Origin: Halomonas sp. CUBES01
GTDB lineage: Bacteria > Pseudomonadota > Gammaproteobacteria > Pseudomonadales > Halomonadaceae
DNA: 64,000 nt
Assembly (NCBI RefSeq): GCF_020991005.1
Contig: NZ_JAJLLW010000001.1
Location: 248,001 to 312,000, forward strand
Direction: 5' to 3'
Of the stretch, positions 53,977 to 63,138 are shown one piece after another. The first letter of the stretch is position 1. Each line of letters begins with the position of its first letter. Position numbers and translations under genes: made by a program. The notes below the pieces were generated by a model. That model searched no databases and was not told where the DNA came from. It saw only the letters and a list, made by a program, of their open reading frames with translations.

Positions 53977-55863
53977 TTAATGCTCTCTATGCGCGAGGGT
54001 CGCCTGCGGCGACGATTGGTTGGACGCCATGAGGCGGTTATCTTGGGTCCCTGCACCACTCGATAGCTTGAAGCGGCTAATGGCGCCCGTGAGGTGGTCG
54101 GCCTGGTCCTTTAGCTGTTCGGCGGCGGTGGTGGATTCCTCCACCATGGCCGCGTTTTCCTGGGTCATGCGATCCAGCTCGGCCACCGCCACGTTGACCT
54201 GGCCGATACCGTCGCTCTGCTCGCCGGCGGCTGAGGAAATCTCGCCCAGCACATCGGTCACGCGGGTGATGTGCTTGACGATGTCATCCATGGTTTCGCC
54301 GGCGCTTTGCACCAGCGTAGTCCCGTTGGTGACCTTGCCCTGGGAATCCTCGATCAGCTGCTTGATGTCGTTGGCCGCGTCGGTGCTGCGCTGGGCCAGC
54401 TTGCGGACTTCTTCGGCCACCACGGCAAAACCACGGCCCTGCTCACCGGCGCGGGCGGCTTCCACCGAGGCGTTGAGCGCCAGCAGATTGGTCTGGAAAG
54501 CAATGCTGTCCATCAGCGTGACGATCTCGCCGATCTTGCCTGACGACTCGGCGATGTCGTCCATGGTCGTGGTGACCTGGGACACGACCTCGCCCCCGCG
54601 GCCGGCGACGTCCGAGGCCGCCACGGCGAGCTGGTTGGCTTCCTGGGCGGAGGAAGAGGTGTGCTCGACCGTGCTGGTGATTTCCTCCATGGACGCGGAG
54701 GTCTGTTGCAGGCTAGACGCGGTGTTCTCGGTGCGGCGCGACAGGTCCTGGCCGCCGTTGGCAATTTCGGTGGCGGCGTTATGCACCGCTTCACTGCTTG
54801 AGCGAACGTCCAGCAGTACCTCGTCCATAGTGGCGACGAAGCGGTTGAAAGCGGCGGCGATCTGGGTGATCTCGTCGTTGCCTTCTTCTGGGAGGCGCTG
54901 GGTCAAGTCGCCCTCGCCGGACGCGATGTCATTCATGGCGTTGCGGGCCACCAGCAGTCGGCGCAGCAGCCACTTGAGCAGCAGGCTGAGCACCACGGCG
55001 GTAATCCCGGCCACGATCAGCAGGGTGACGAGCGAGGTGCTGGCGACCCCGCGTAGCCCCGCCGTGGCCTCGTACTCATCCATTGCTACGACGAGCTGCC
55101 AGCCGCTGTTGCCGGCGATGGTACGGCCCTGCAGAAGTGCGTCACGGCCATCCAGCGCCAGCGCCAAGGGCTGGTCACTGGTCGCGATGCGCTGCAGATA
55201 CTCGGTATCCAGCTGTTCGCTGAGCGCGGTGGAGGGCTCCAGCGTCAGATCGGCATCGGGGTGGGCTACCAGGGTGCCGTCGTCGGTAGTCAGGAAGGCA
55301 AAGCTTGACGGGGTGGGGGCGATGCTGGCGACAATCTCGATGACGTCGTCAATGCTGATATCGGCGCCGACGACTGCGGCAAGCTCGCCATTCTGATAGT
55401 AAGGCCGCGCGAAGGTGACGATCAGGCCGCCGCTTTGCGCGTCCACGTAGGGGGCGGTAATGATCGTTTCTTCAGCCGCAACCGCGTCCTTGTACCAGGG
55501 CCGCTGGCGCGGGTCGTAATCACTCGGCGGGTTCCAGCCATCCGAAAAGACCGCGTCGGATGTCTCCGGAACGGCCAGGTACGCCGACATGAAGTCGCCG
55601 GAGTTTTCCAGCTGGCGCAGCGCGGCCAGCGGGGCATCGCTGCCAACCGCGTCTTCCATGCTGGCCAGCATGGTATAGCGGGCGTTGAACCACTCGTCAA
55701 TGGCCTGGGTATTGCCGTTGGTGACCGCATTCAGGTTGCGGGTAACCTGCTCGGCGTTGTGGTGTTTGACGTTGATATAGCTGGCAATGCCATTGGCGAC
55801 CAGGGCAAGAACGATGGCCGCTAACGTGGCAAGTAACAGTTTGGCGCGTAGGGATGAAAACAT
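53977..55863 (-). CDS. methyl-accepting chemotaxis protein with periplasmic Cache domain (2)
   Basis: A 628-residue receptor: helix 1 (about 8-28), dCache_1 domain (about 33-275) with [12 protein letters not shown] and [25 protein letters not shown] sequence (shown as [13 protein letters not shown]) typical of amino-acid-sensing Cache domains, helix 2 (about 280-300), HAMP with [15 protein letters not shown], and an MCP domain nearly identical to that of the downstream receptor. The conserved W/Y-x-D pattern suits a small-ligand sensor, perhaps amino acids. ATG 55863 follows GAGAG. It is first of the two-gene unit. Confidence 0.93.
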   Translation of the reverse strand: MFSSLRAKLLLATLAAIVLALVANGIASYINVKHHNAEQVTRNLNAVTNGNTQAIDEWFNARYTMLASMEDAVGSDAPLAALRQLENSGDFMSAYLAVPETSDAVFSDGWNPPSDYDPRQRPWYKDAVAAEETIITAPYVDAQSGGLIVTFARPYYQNGELAAVVGADISIDDVIEIVASIAPTPSSFAFLTTDDGTLVAHPDADLTLEPSTALSEQLDTEYLQRIATSDQPLALALDGRDALLQGRTIAGNSGWQLVVAMDEYEATAGLRGVASTSLVTLLIVAGITAVVLSLLLKWLLRRLLVARNAMNDIASGEGDLTQRLPEEGNDEITQIAAAFNRFVATMDEVLLDVRSSSEAVHNAATEIANGGQDLSRRTENTASSLQQTSASMEEITSTVEHTSSSAQEANQLAVAASDVAGRGGEVVSQVTTTMDDIAESSGKIGEIVTLMDSIAFQTNLLALNASVEAARAGEQGRGFAVVAEEVRKLAQRSTDAANDIKQLIEDSQGKVTNGTTLVQSAGETMDDIVKHITRVTDVLGEISSAAGEQSDGIGQVNVAVAELDRMTQENAAMVEESTTAAEQLKDQADHLTGAISRFKLSSGAGTQDNRLMASNQSSPQATLAHREH

Positions 55864-55984
55864 GGATTGCTCTCGAGGCTGGATGCGTGTCAGGGCGCGG
55901 GGAACGCCCTGTCATGAGGTCGCATAAGTTATCGGCGAGAGCAGTCGTTTCTTTAGGTAAGTTAGCGACGTATTGTCGCGGCGG

Positions 55985-56416
55985 TTAGCGCAGGTCGCTC
56001 ACTGCGGCGGTAATGGTAGCCAGGGAGCTTTTACTGTGATCCTTGGCAAGGGTATGGATGATCAGCTTCTGGGTTGGCGCATCCATCTTTTCGCGCAGCA
56101 GGCCAAGAAATTTAGGCGGTGCGACGAGAATCAGCTTTTCCATGAGATGTTCCACCCGGGCGGTGTATAACCGCTGAACCACCTGTTTGGCGAAGAGCTC
56201 GTTTTCATGCTTCGAGGCGGTTTCCTCGTCACCGGAACTGCGCGCGCTGGTCGAGCTGGATTCGTGCACGTCGGCCCCAGGACGGTCGGTGACCAGGTCA
56301 CCCTCGTGGAGACGTCCTTCGGCGTGTATCAAGCTGTCATGCTCGCTGAGCGTCAGCGCATCGCGGGTAAAAATGCGCGCGCGAGCGGCATCGGCGACAA
56401 CAATGTAGGTGGTCAT
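55985..56416 (-). CDS. host attachment family protein
   Basis: A 143-residue soluble protein. TYIVVADAARARIFT at the start, a Ser/Asp/Glu-rich middle (RPGADVHESSSTSARSSGDE) and a C-terminal LMEKLILVAPPKFLGLLREKM match the 'protein required for attachment to host cells' family. The fold resembles archaeal release-factor eRF1-like domains, and the molecular role is unclear despite the name. It stands between the chemoreceptors and the phn transporter, with a GGAGGAT site before ATG 56416. Confidence 0.85.
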   Translation of the reverse strand: MTTYIVVADAARARIFTRDALTLSEHDSLIHAEGRLHEGDLVTDRPGADVHESSSTSARSSGDEETASKHENELFAKQVVQRLYTARVEHLMEKLILVAPPKFLGLLREKMDAPTQKLIIHTLAKDHSKSSLATITAAVSDLR

Positions 56417-56508
56417 CGTGGCGCATCCTCCTTGTCGTTAGTGGTCACTTAACCATGGCAAGCGTTTGGCGGTTGGTCAAACGCCTGCCCGGCTTTACAC
56501 CATGCGCG

Positions 56509-57318
56509 TCACAGTACCCGGCTACGCAGCAGGCTGGTGATTGCCTCGCCGATCAGTACCAGCACGATAATGGCGATCAGGATAGTGGCCACGGTGGGCC
56601 AGGCGAAGGTGTCGATTGCCCCTTGAAGGATGACCCCGATGCCGCCGGCGCCGACCAGCCCGAGAACCGTCGACTCGCGGATATTGATGTCCCAGCGCAG
56701 GATCACGATGGCAAAAAACGCTGGCATGACCTGGGGCACGACCGCGTAGGCAATGACCTTGGCCTTCGAAGCGCCGGTGGCTTCCATGGCTTCCACCGGG
56801 CGCCGATCGATTTCCTCGATCGCTTCGCCCATCAGCTTGCCGATAAAGCCGATGGAACGAAACACGATCGCCAGAATGCCGGCGAGTACCCCGGGGCCGA
56901 AAATTGCCACGAACAGCAGCGCCCAGATAATGGTGTTCACCGAGCGGCTGGAGACCAGAATAAAGCGCCCAAGCCACAGGCAGGCCCGGTTCGGAGTCGT
57001 GTTCTGGGCAGCAATATAGGCCACCGGCAGGGCGAGAAAAATCGTCAGGAAAGTGGCCAGGGTGGCAATATGCACGGTCTCTATCAGGGCGCCAATGATG
57101 TTGTCCAAGCCTTCGCCACTGGGCGGCCACATACGGGCGCCAAGCCCGGATATCTGATTGGGCGCGTCCCACACCCAGGGCCAGAAGATATCAATATCGC
57201 GCACTGCCCAGAAAACCACCATTACGGTCGCGAGGAGCACGGCGAAACGGATAAGGCGCTGCCTGGGGTTGTGACGCTGCCAGACGCGGTCGGCAAGTTG
57301 TTGAGCGTGATCTACCAT
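56509..57318 (-). CDS. phnE: phosphonate/phosphite-type ABC transporter permease (second PhnE)
   Basis: A 269-residue permease with about six helices. The BPD_transp_1 signature is AKVIAYAVVPQVMPAFFAI (EAA-like loop MEATGASKAKV), and SRSVNTIIWALLFVAIFGPG and GLVGAGGIGVILQG are PhnE-type blocks. It overlaps the upstream phnE by 7 bases, so the two permeases are coupled and probably form a heterodimer. It is the last gene of phnDCEE. Confidence 0.9.
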   Translation of the reverse strand: MVDHAQQLADRVWQRHNPRQRLIRFAVLLATVMVVFWAVRDIDIFWPWVWDAPNQISGLGARMWPPSGEGLDNIIGALIETVHIATLATFLTIFLALPVAYIAAQNTTPNRACLWLGRFILVSSRSVNTIIWALLFVAIFGPGVLAGILAIVFRSIGFIGKLMGEAIEEIDRRPVEAMEATGASKAKVIAYAVVPQVMPAFFAIVILRWDINIRESTVLGLVGAGGIGVILQGAIDTFAWPTVATILIAIIVLVLIGEAITSLLRSRVL

Positions 57319-58124
57319 ATTTTTTTCCTTACCCAGCCGCTGATGCCTTCACTGATCAGAATGACCGCGATGATGACGAGTAGAATCGCAAACGCGAAAT
57401 CGTAATCGTAGCGTCCAAAGGCGTTCATCAGTGTGCTGCCAATGCCGCCCGCGCCGACAATCCCGACCACTGCAGAGGCACGCAGGTTGCTGTCGAGCTG
57501 GTACATGGAAAGCCCCACCTGGCGCGGCAGTATCTGCGGGAAGACCGCATAGAACAGAATGGCCCCGTAGCCTGCACCTGCTGCCTTCATGGCTTCGACC
57601 TGGCCCCAGTCAATTTCTTCGATCTCTTCGGCGAGGAGCTTGCCCACAAAACCGATCGAATAGAGGATAAGCGTCAAAATCCCTGCGAGAGGACCAAAAC
57701 CGACGGCGGCGACGAATAGAATCGCCACGATGACCGGATGGAAGCTGCGCGAGATGATGATCACCGCCCGGCCAATGATATATATCGGCATCGGTGCAAT
57801 GTTGCGCGCGGCCATGACGGCAAACGGAATCGACAGCAAAACGCCCAGCAGCGTCGCCATGATGGCGATTTGAAAGCTTTCCTTGAAGCCTGTGATCAGC
57901 AACTCATAGCGCTCAAGACTGGGTGGGAAACCACCGCCGAAAATACGCCCTGCGCGGGGAAGGCCTTCTGCAATCCGCTCCCAGTTGAACGGCAGTGAGC
58001 CAAAGGCCCAGACCAAGTAGACGACGCCGACGAGGATCAAGCCGTAGCGCAGCAAGGGGTTGGCAATAAATGGTGGTTTTTTCCAGGTGCGTGGCGTTGA
58101 TGCCTGGGCGTCAGGCGGAGTCAT
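57312..58124 (-). CDS. phnE: phosphonate/phosphite-type ABC transporter permease (first PhnE)
   Basis: A 270-residue paralogue of the next permease. It has a longer soluble N-terminus, then RAVIIISRSFHPVIVAILFVAAVGFGP (seen as ISRSFHPVIVAILFVA), EAMKAAGAGYGAILFYAVFPQ (EAA loop) and VGIVGAGGIGSTLM. Start taken at ATG 58124 (MTPPDAQAS), overlapping the end of phnC by 14 bases, with GAGGAAC upstream. Tandem divergent phnE genes are common in phosphonate importers. Confidence 0.9.
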   Translation of the reverse strand: MTPPDAQASTPRTWKKPPFIANPLLRYGLILVGVVYLVWAFGSLPFNWERIAEGLPRAGRIFGGGFPPSLERYELLITGFKESFQIAIMATLLGVLLSIPFAVMAARNIAPMPIYIIGRAVIIISRSFHPVIVAILFVAAVGFGPLAGILTLILYSIGFVGKLLAEEIEEIDWGQVEAMKAAGAGYGAILFYAVFPQILPRQVGLSMYQLDSNLRASAVVGIVGAGGIGSTLMNAFGRYDYDFAFAILLVIIAVILISEGISGWVRKKIW

Positions 58125-58908
58125 GAGCGTGTTCCTCCGCGGGTGTATCGGTGATCGCATCGTCCGGCGCGTCTATGCCGCCGTAGATGGCATCCAGAGC
58201 GTCTTTGTTGAAGTCCGCGGGCAAGCCATCAAAGATCATCTTGCCGTGGCGTAAGCCCACGATGCGCTCGGTATAGGTCTTTGCCTGGGCGACGTTGTGA
58301 ATATTAATCAGCACCGGCAACGACAGCTCGCTTGCCAGGCTTTGCAGCAGAACCATGATCTGCTCTGACGTACGCGGGTCGAGTGAGGCGGTGGGCTCAT
58401 CGGCGAGCAGCACGTCAGGCTCTTGCATCAAGGCGCGAACGACGCCGACCCGCTGGCGCTCACCGCCGGAAAGCTCGTCGGCGCGCTTGTTGGCATAGTG
58501 GGCAATGCCCACGCGCTCCATCAGTACAAAGGCACGCTCGATATCGGACTGAGGGTAGCGGCGTGAAATCGCCTGGTAAAGGTTCACATAGCCCAAGCGC
58601 CCGGCCAGCACGTTTTCCATCACGGTCAACCGGTCCAGCAGGTTAAAACCCTGAAATACCATGCCAATCTTGCGTCGCGCGCGACGTAGCTCCGCCCCTC
58701 TCAGGTGCACAAGCTCGTTGCCGTTGAGCTTGATGGAGCCGGATGTCGGCTCGACCAGGCGGTTGATACACCTCAGCATGGTGCTTTTACCCGCCCCCGA
58801 AGCGCCTACGATAGAAACGACGCTGTTTCCCTCTACCTTGAGATCAAGCCCTTTCAGCACGGCTTCATCGTGGCCATAACGTTTGACCAGATTGGTAATT
58901 TCCAGCAT
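58111..58908 (-). CDS. phnC: phosphonate/phosphite-type ABC transporter ATP-binding protein
   Basis: A 265-residue ATPase. Walker A GASGAGKSTMLRCINRL (about 36-52), Q-loop GMVFQGFNLLDRLTVMENVL (phnC-type FNLL), signature ADELSGGERQRVGVVRAL, and Walker B DVLLADEPTASLDP. The insertion GRLGYVNLYQAISRRYP after the Q-loop is specific to PhnC-like ATPases. ATG 58908 (MLEITNLVKRYG) fits the family start. It follows phnD by 56 bases. Confidence 0.93.
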   Translation of the reverse strand: MLEITNLVKRYGHDEAVLKGLDLKVEGNSVVSIVGASGAGKSTMLRCINRLVEPTSGSIKLNGNELVHLRGAELRRARRKIGMVFQGFNLLDRLTVMENVLAGRLGYVNLYQAISRRYPQSDIERAFVLMERVGIAHYANKRADELSGGERQRVGVVRALMQEPDVLLADEPTASLDPRTSEQIMVLLQSLASELSLPVLINIHNVAQAKTYTERIVGLRHGKMIFDGLPADFNKDALDAIYGGIDAPDDAITDTPAEEHAHDSA

Positions 58909-58964
58909 GTGTTCGCGTCCATCGTCGAGAAATAACCGCACCGCCAATGGCGGTGCGTAACGTT

Positions 58965-59957
58965 TTACTCTTCCAGGTTTTCCGGCGTATAGCTCACGCC
59001 ATTAGCGGACTGGATGGTACGAATCACCTGCCAGTTATCTTTGTAATTGATAGGGATGAATTTCTCGACGCCTTCAAACTCTTCGCCTAGTTCGGTGCCC
59101 GCAAAATCAAAACTGAAGAAGGCCTCCTCGATTTTGTCGACCAGATCCGGGTGCAGGTTGTGCGCGTAGTTGTACGAGGTAGTGGGGAAGCTGTCGGACT
59201 CGTAGATCAGGCGAACATCTTCTTCATCATAAAGACCCCGTGCGGCCATGCGCTCGACGACTTCCGATGCCACCGGGGCGGCGTCATAGTCTTGAGCGAC
59301 AACGCCGAGCATGGACTGGTCGTGGCTGCCGGAGTAGATCACTTCATAATCTTCACCAGGGGTGATGCCAAATTCGGGTAGCAACGCGCGGGGGGCCTGG
59401 TTACCCGAGTTGGAGGTCGGCGAGGTATGGGCGACGCGCTTGCCCTTGAGGTCTTCCACTTCATGGATATCGGAGTCGACATGGGTGAACAGCTGCAGGG
59501 TATAGCCGAATCGGCCGTCGTCGGAGCCCATCAAGGCAAACGGTACTGCACCGGCGAGATTCACGGCAAAGGGCGTGGGGCCGGTGGAGAAACCGGCAAT
59601 ATGCAGCCGTCCGCTGCGCATGGCTTCGACCTGAGCGGCGTTTGACTGCACGGCGAAGAAGCGCACATCGCGTTCGGTAACCTCCTCAAGGTGGTCGATA
59701 AAGGGCTGCCAGATATCCGAATAAATGGCCGGATCTTCGACCGGGGTGTAGGCGAAGATCAGCGTATCGGGGTTGGCCCATTCCGATTCATCGCTTGGCC
59801 GGTCAGCCACCATATCCCCATCGGCGTCACAGTAGATATCCGCCAGGTCGCCACGCTCACATTCAGCGTAGGCTTGGGTGGATAGCAGTGCGAGCGGCAA
59901 TAGCGATACAGCGGTGAGCATTGCAAGCGGGCGCTTGCGAAAGAGCGGCGTTGTCAT
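58965..59957 (-). CDS. phnD: phosphonate/phosphite-type ABC transporter binding protein
   Basis: A 330-residue periplasmic receptor with a leader ending TQAYA. The mature N-terminus has an unusual Asp-rich segment, IYCDADGDMVADRPSDES, resembling a calcium-binding DxDxD loop with two nearby Cys (ECERGDLADIYC). Then comes the PhnD fold: FAYTPVEDPAIYSDIWQPF, FAVQSNAAQVEAMRSGRLHI, VAHTSPTSNSGNQAPRALL (ligand-phosphonate loop) and YSGSHDQSMLGVVAQDYDA. The ligand could be a phosphonate or phosphite. No C-P lyase, phosphonatase or phosphite dehydrogenase gene is in the window. It is first in phnDCEE. Confidence 0.9.
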   Translation of the reverse strand: MTTPLFRKRPLAMLTAVSLLPLALLSTQAYAECERGDLADIYCDADGDMVADRPSDESEWANPDTLIFAYTPVEDPAIYSDIWQPFIDHLEEVTERDVRFFAVQSNAAQVEAMRSGRLHIAGFSTGPTPFAVNLAGAVPFALMGSDDGRFGYTLQLFTHVDSDIHEVEDLKGKRVAHTSPTSNSGNQAPRALLPEFGITPGEDYEVIYSGSHDQSMLGVVAQDYDAAPVASEVVERMAARGLYDEEDVRLIYESDSFPTTSYNYAHNLHPDLVDKIEEAFFSFDFAGTELGEEFEGVEKFIPINYKDNWQVIRTIQSANGVSYTPENLEE

Positions 59958-60112
59958 AATAAGCCTCGTTGTGTGTTGTTTTTGTGTTATCGCTTCCCTT
60001 CGCTGGGATTTTCTACTCAGAAAGCGGGAAATGTTTCATAAGTGGACATTTGATGCGAAGGATGATTATTTTCGAAAGTAGACACTTTCAATCTAGGGTT
60101 TGTGACAAACTT

Positions 60113-60706
60113 ATGTCAAATACTTTACAGGCGCCTTACGACCATTGGCGCAATCGCTATTTGCTAATACGCCACGGCCATAGCCAGGCGAATCAACAGG
60201 GGGTGATTGTCAGCTCGCCCGAACACGGTGTGACGAACTTCGGGCTTTCCGAGCAGGGTGAGCACCAACTTGCCCAACGGGTGGCTGACTGGCAGTGGCC
60301 GATACCCACTCGCGTGGTGCACTCGGACTTTTTGCGCACGTCGCAAACGGCTGCCCACATTGCTGACGCGTTTGGACTCACACCAAGCGTGGAGACGCGC
60401 TTAAGAGAGCGCTATTTTGGCGAGTTGGAGGGGCAGAGCGACGAACGTTATCCCAGTATATGGGTATTGGATGCCCAGGACGCCGAGCATCAGCACCTTC
60501 AGGTGGAGGCGGTGAGCGCGGTGGCAAAGCGCATGCGAGCGGTGATAGACGACTGGGAGCAAACGGCCAGCGGGGAAACCATCGTTCTGGTCAGTCATGG
60601 CGATCCGCTGCAGATCCTGCTCACGGCGCTTGCTGGAAAACCGCTTGGCCAGCACCGTGAACAGGCAGCGCTATTGCCTGCCAGTATTACGTTGATAGGG
60701 CCCTAA
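60113..60706 (+). CDS. histidine phosphatase (phosphoglycerate-mutase-like) family protein
   Basis: A 197-residue protein with the catalytic RHG in LLIRHGHSQANQQGVIVS (His near residue 21), the second Arg in SDFLRTSQTAAHIADAFG, Glu in RLRERYFGELEG, and the second His in VLVSHGDPLQILL. It removes phosphate from an unknown small substrate. It is divergent from phnD, and a link to phosphorus acquisition is possible but unproven. The start was set at ATG 60113 (MSNTLQAPYDHWRNRYLL). No good Shine-Dalgarno precedes it, and earlier in-frame codons run through AT-rich promoter-like sequence. Confidence 0.88.
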   Translation: MSNTLQAPYDHWRNRYLLIRHGHSQANQQGVIVSSPEHGVTNFGLSEQGEHQLAQRVADWQWPIPTRVVHSDFLRTSQTAAHIADAFGLTPSVETRLRERYFGELEGQSDERYPSIWVLDAQDAEHQHLQVEAVSAVAKRMRAVIDDWEQTASGETIVLVSHGDPLQILLTALAGKPLGQHREQAALLPASITLIGP

Positions 60707-61101
60707 GGGTTGCCTTCAGACGGTGGGATCCAGGCAATCATGTCGACTTCCACGTCGGCACCACCGGCCAGGCCCGTGACGCCAATGCAGGTACGCGTGG
60801 GTAACGGCTGCGGGAAGTAGCTCGCGTAGACCCCGTTGACCTCGTCGAAGTGGCCCATGTTGGTAATAAACACCCGCGACTGCACCACGTGCTCGAAACT
60901 GCTTCCCACTTCCTCCAGCACGATCGCCAGGTTCTGCATGACACGATGGGTTTGTTCGGTGAACGTGCCGAGCAGCATTTCGTTGGTTTCCGGCACGGTG
61001 GGCATTTGCCCGGTAATAAATACCAGATCGCCTACCCGGCAGGCGTGGGAAAATGGCGCGATGGGCTGGGGCGCGCGGTCGATAAACAGCTTTTCGATCA
61101 T
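60703..61101 (-). CDS. RidA family (Rid/YER057c/UK114) protein
   Basis: A 132-residue trimeric protein. Hallmarks are APQPIAPFSHACRVGDLVFITGQMP, here seen as PIAPFSHACRVGDLVFITG, NLAIVLEEVGSSFEHVV, and PTRTCIGVTGLAGGADVEVDMIAWI with the substrate-binding Arg of PTRT. RidA deaminates reactive 2-aminoacrylate or other imines, and this protein is of the variant class often placed with amino-acid transporters. It lies downstream of aapQMP behind a terminator and overlaps the convergent phosphatase by 4 bases. Confidence 0.9.
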   Translation of the reverse strand: MIEKLFIDRAPQPIAPFSHACRVGDLVFITGQMPTVPETNEMLLGTFTEQTHRVMQNLAIVLEEVGSSFEHVVQSRVFITNMGHFDEVNGVYASYFPQPLPTRTCIGVTGLAGGADVEVDMIAWIPPSEGNP

Positions 61102-61140
61102 GTTGTTGTCCTTTTTAAATTGTTTGTCATAGCGGCTTTT

Positions 61141-61169
61141 AAATAAGATGGGCCTCGAACGAGGCCCAT
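61141..61169 (-). terminator. terminator after the aapP gene
   Basis: On the minus strand a 10-bp stem, ATGGGCCTCG with CGAGGCCCAT (61148-61157 and 61160-61169), is followed by CTTATTT. It lies 44 bases after aapP and before the RidA gene. Confidence 0.75.
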
Positions 61170-61212
61170 GGGTTTCACTTGTCCACAGCCGGCCTTGACG
61201 CCGGGTTGTGGA

Positions 61213-61974
<762 letters not shown>

Positions 61975-62022
61975 GTTGAAACCCTACTCAAAACCTGGAT
62001 GTTAAAACGCATAAAAGCGACG

Positions 62023-63123
62023 TTATTGCTTATGGCCGGTGTTCAGCTTGCGCTCGAGGTACTGGCTGTAGCGCGACATGCTGAAACAGAAGATCCAGAA
62101 GACGAACGCGGCAAACACATAGCCTTCTAGCGAGAAACCCAGCCAACGCGAGTCGGAAAGCGCCGCTTGCACGATGCCCAACAGATCAAACAGCCCGATG
62201 ATCATCACCAGGGTGGTGTCCTTGAACAGGGAAATGAACGTATTGACGATGCCGGGGATCATCATCTTCAGCGCCTGGGGCATGATGATCAGCCCCATGC
62301 GCTTCCAATACGTCATGCCCAGGGCCGCGGCGGCTTCATCCTGGCCTTTGGGGATGGCCTGCAAGCCGCCGCGAATGACCTCCGCCATGTAGGCACTCTG
62401 GAACAGCGTCAGGCCGATCAGGGCGCGTATCAGACGGTCAATGCTGATTTCCGAGGGTAGAAACAGCGGCAGCATCACCGAGGCCATGAACAGGATGGTG
62501 ATGAGCGGCACGCCGCGCCAGAACTCGATAAAAATCACGCAGAAGGTTCTGACGATGGGCATGGTGGAGCGTCGCCCAAGCGCCAGAACGATGCCGATGG
62601 GCAGCGCGCCGATCATCCCGACGCTGGCCAGCAGCAGCGTCAGCATCAAGCCACCCCAGCGGTGGGTGGGTACGCGCGGCAGCTCGAAGTAGCCGCCGTG
62701 CAACAGCACATAGGCGATGACCGGGAACGCCAACAGGGCAAACACCGCCATCCAGCGCTTGAACGGCAGACGCGGGATTACCATCCAGGCAATGATGCCG
62801 GCGAACATGGCGAACACGATGTTGGCCCGCCAATACTCTTCGCTTGGGTAGAGGCCATAAATGAACTGGGAAAAGCGGGCGTTGACGAATACCCAGCAAG
62901 CGCCCACCCGAGAGCAGTCCTCACGGCTATTGCCTATCCAGTCGGCGTTGATGAAGGCCCATTGAATGGTCGGCACCAGGAGCAGATAGAGCACGTACAG
63001 CCCCAGTAGCGTGAACAGGCTGTTGATCGGGCCGTTGAACAGGTTGCCGCGTAGCCAGGCGATGGGGCCGATGGTGCCTTTAGGCGCCGGTTGCTCGGGA
63101 ATCATGTCTTTGTTGTGAATCAT
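62023..63123 (-). CDS. aapM: general L-amino-acid ABC transporter permease AapM-type
   Basis: A 366-residue permease, longer than usual His/Glu family permeases because of an N-terminal extension with extra helices, as in AapM/BztC. It has CSRVGACWVFVNARFSQFIYG (a Cys-containing periplasmic stretch, here in part) and RTFCVIFIEFWRGVPLITILFM. The EAA loop is LQAIPKGQDEAAAALGMTYWKRMGLIIMPQA (seen as IPKGQDEAAAALGMTYWKR). It sits 48 bases before aapP. Confidence 0.92.
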   Translation of the reverse strand: MIHNKDMIPEQPAPKGTIGPIAWLRGNLFNGPINSLFTLLGLYVLYLLLVPTIQWAFINADWIGNSREDCSRVGACWVFVNARFSQFIYGLYPSEEYWRANIVFAMFAGIIAWMVIPRLPFKRWMAVFALLAFPVIAYVLLHGGYFELPRVPTHRWGGLMLTLLLASVGMIGALPIGIVLALGRRSTMPIVRTFCVIFIEFWRGVPLITILFMASVMLPLFLPSEISIDRLIRALIGLTLFQSAYMAEVIRGGLQAIPKGQDEAAAALGMTYWKRMGLIIMPQALKMMIPGIVNTFISLFKDTTLVMIIGLFDLLGIVQAALSDSRWLGFSLEGYVFAAFVFWIFCFSMSRYSQYLERKLNTGHKQ

Positions 63124-63138
63124 AAGGTCGGCTCCGGC

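Noticed and set aside
52754..55396. Long plus-strand frames opposite the two chemoreceptor genes
   Set aside because: They mirror the codon structure of the Cache/MCP genes and encode low-complexity sequence with no recognisable domain.
59958..60112. Possible Pho box between phnD and the histidine phosphatase
   Set aside because: TGACA and TGTCA strings occur, but not as two direct CTGTCAT-type repeats with 4-base spacing, so the match is no better than chance.
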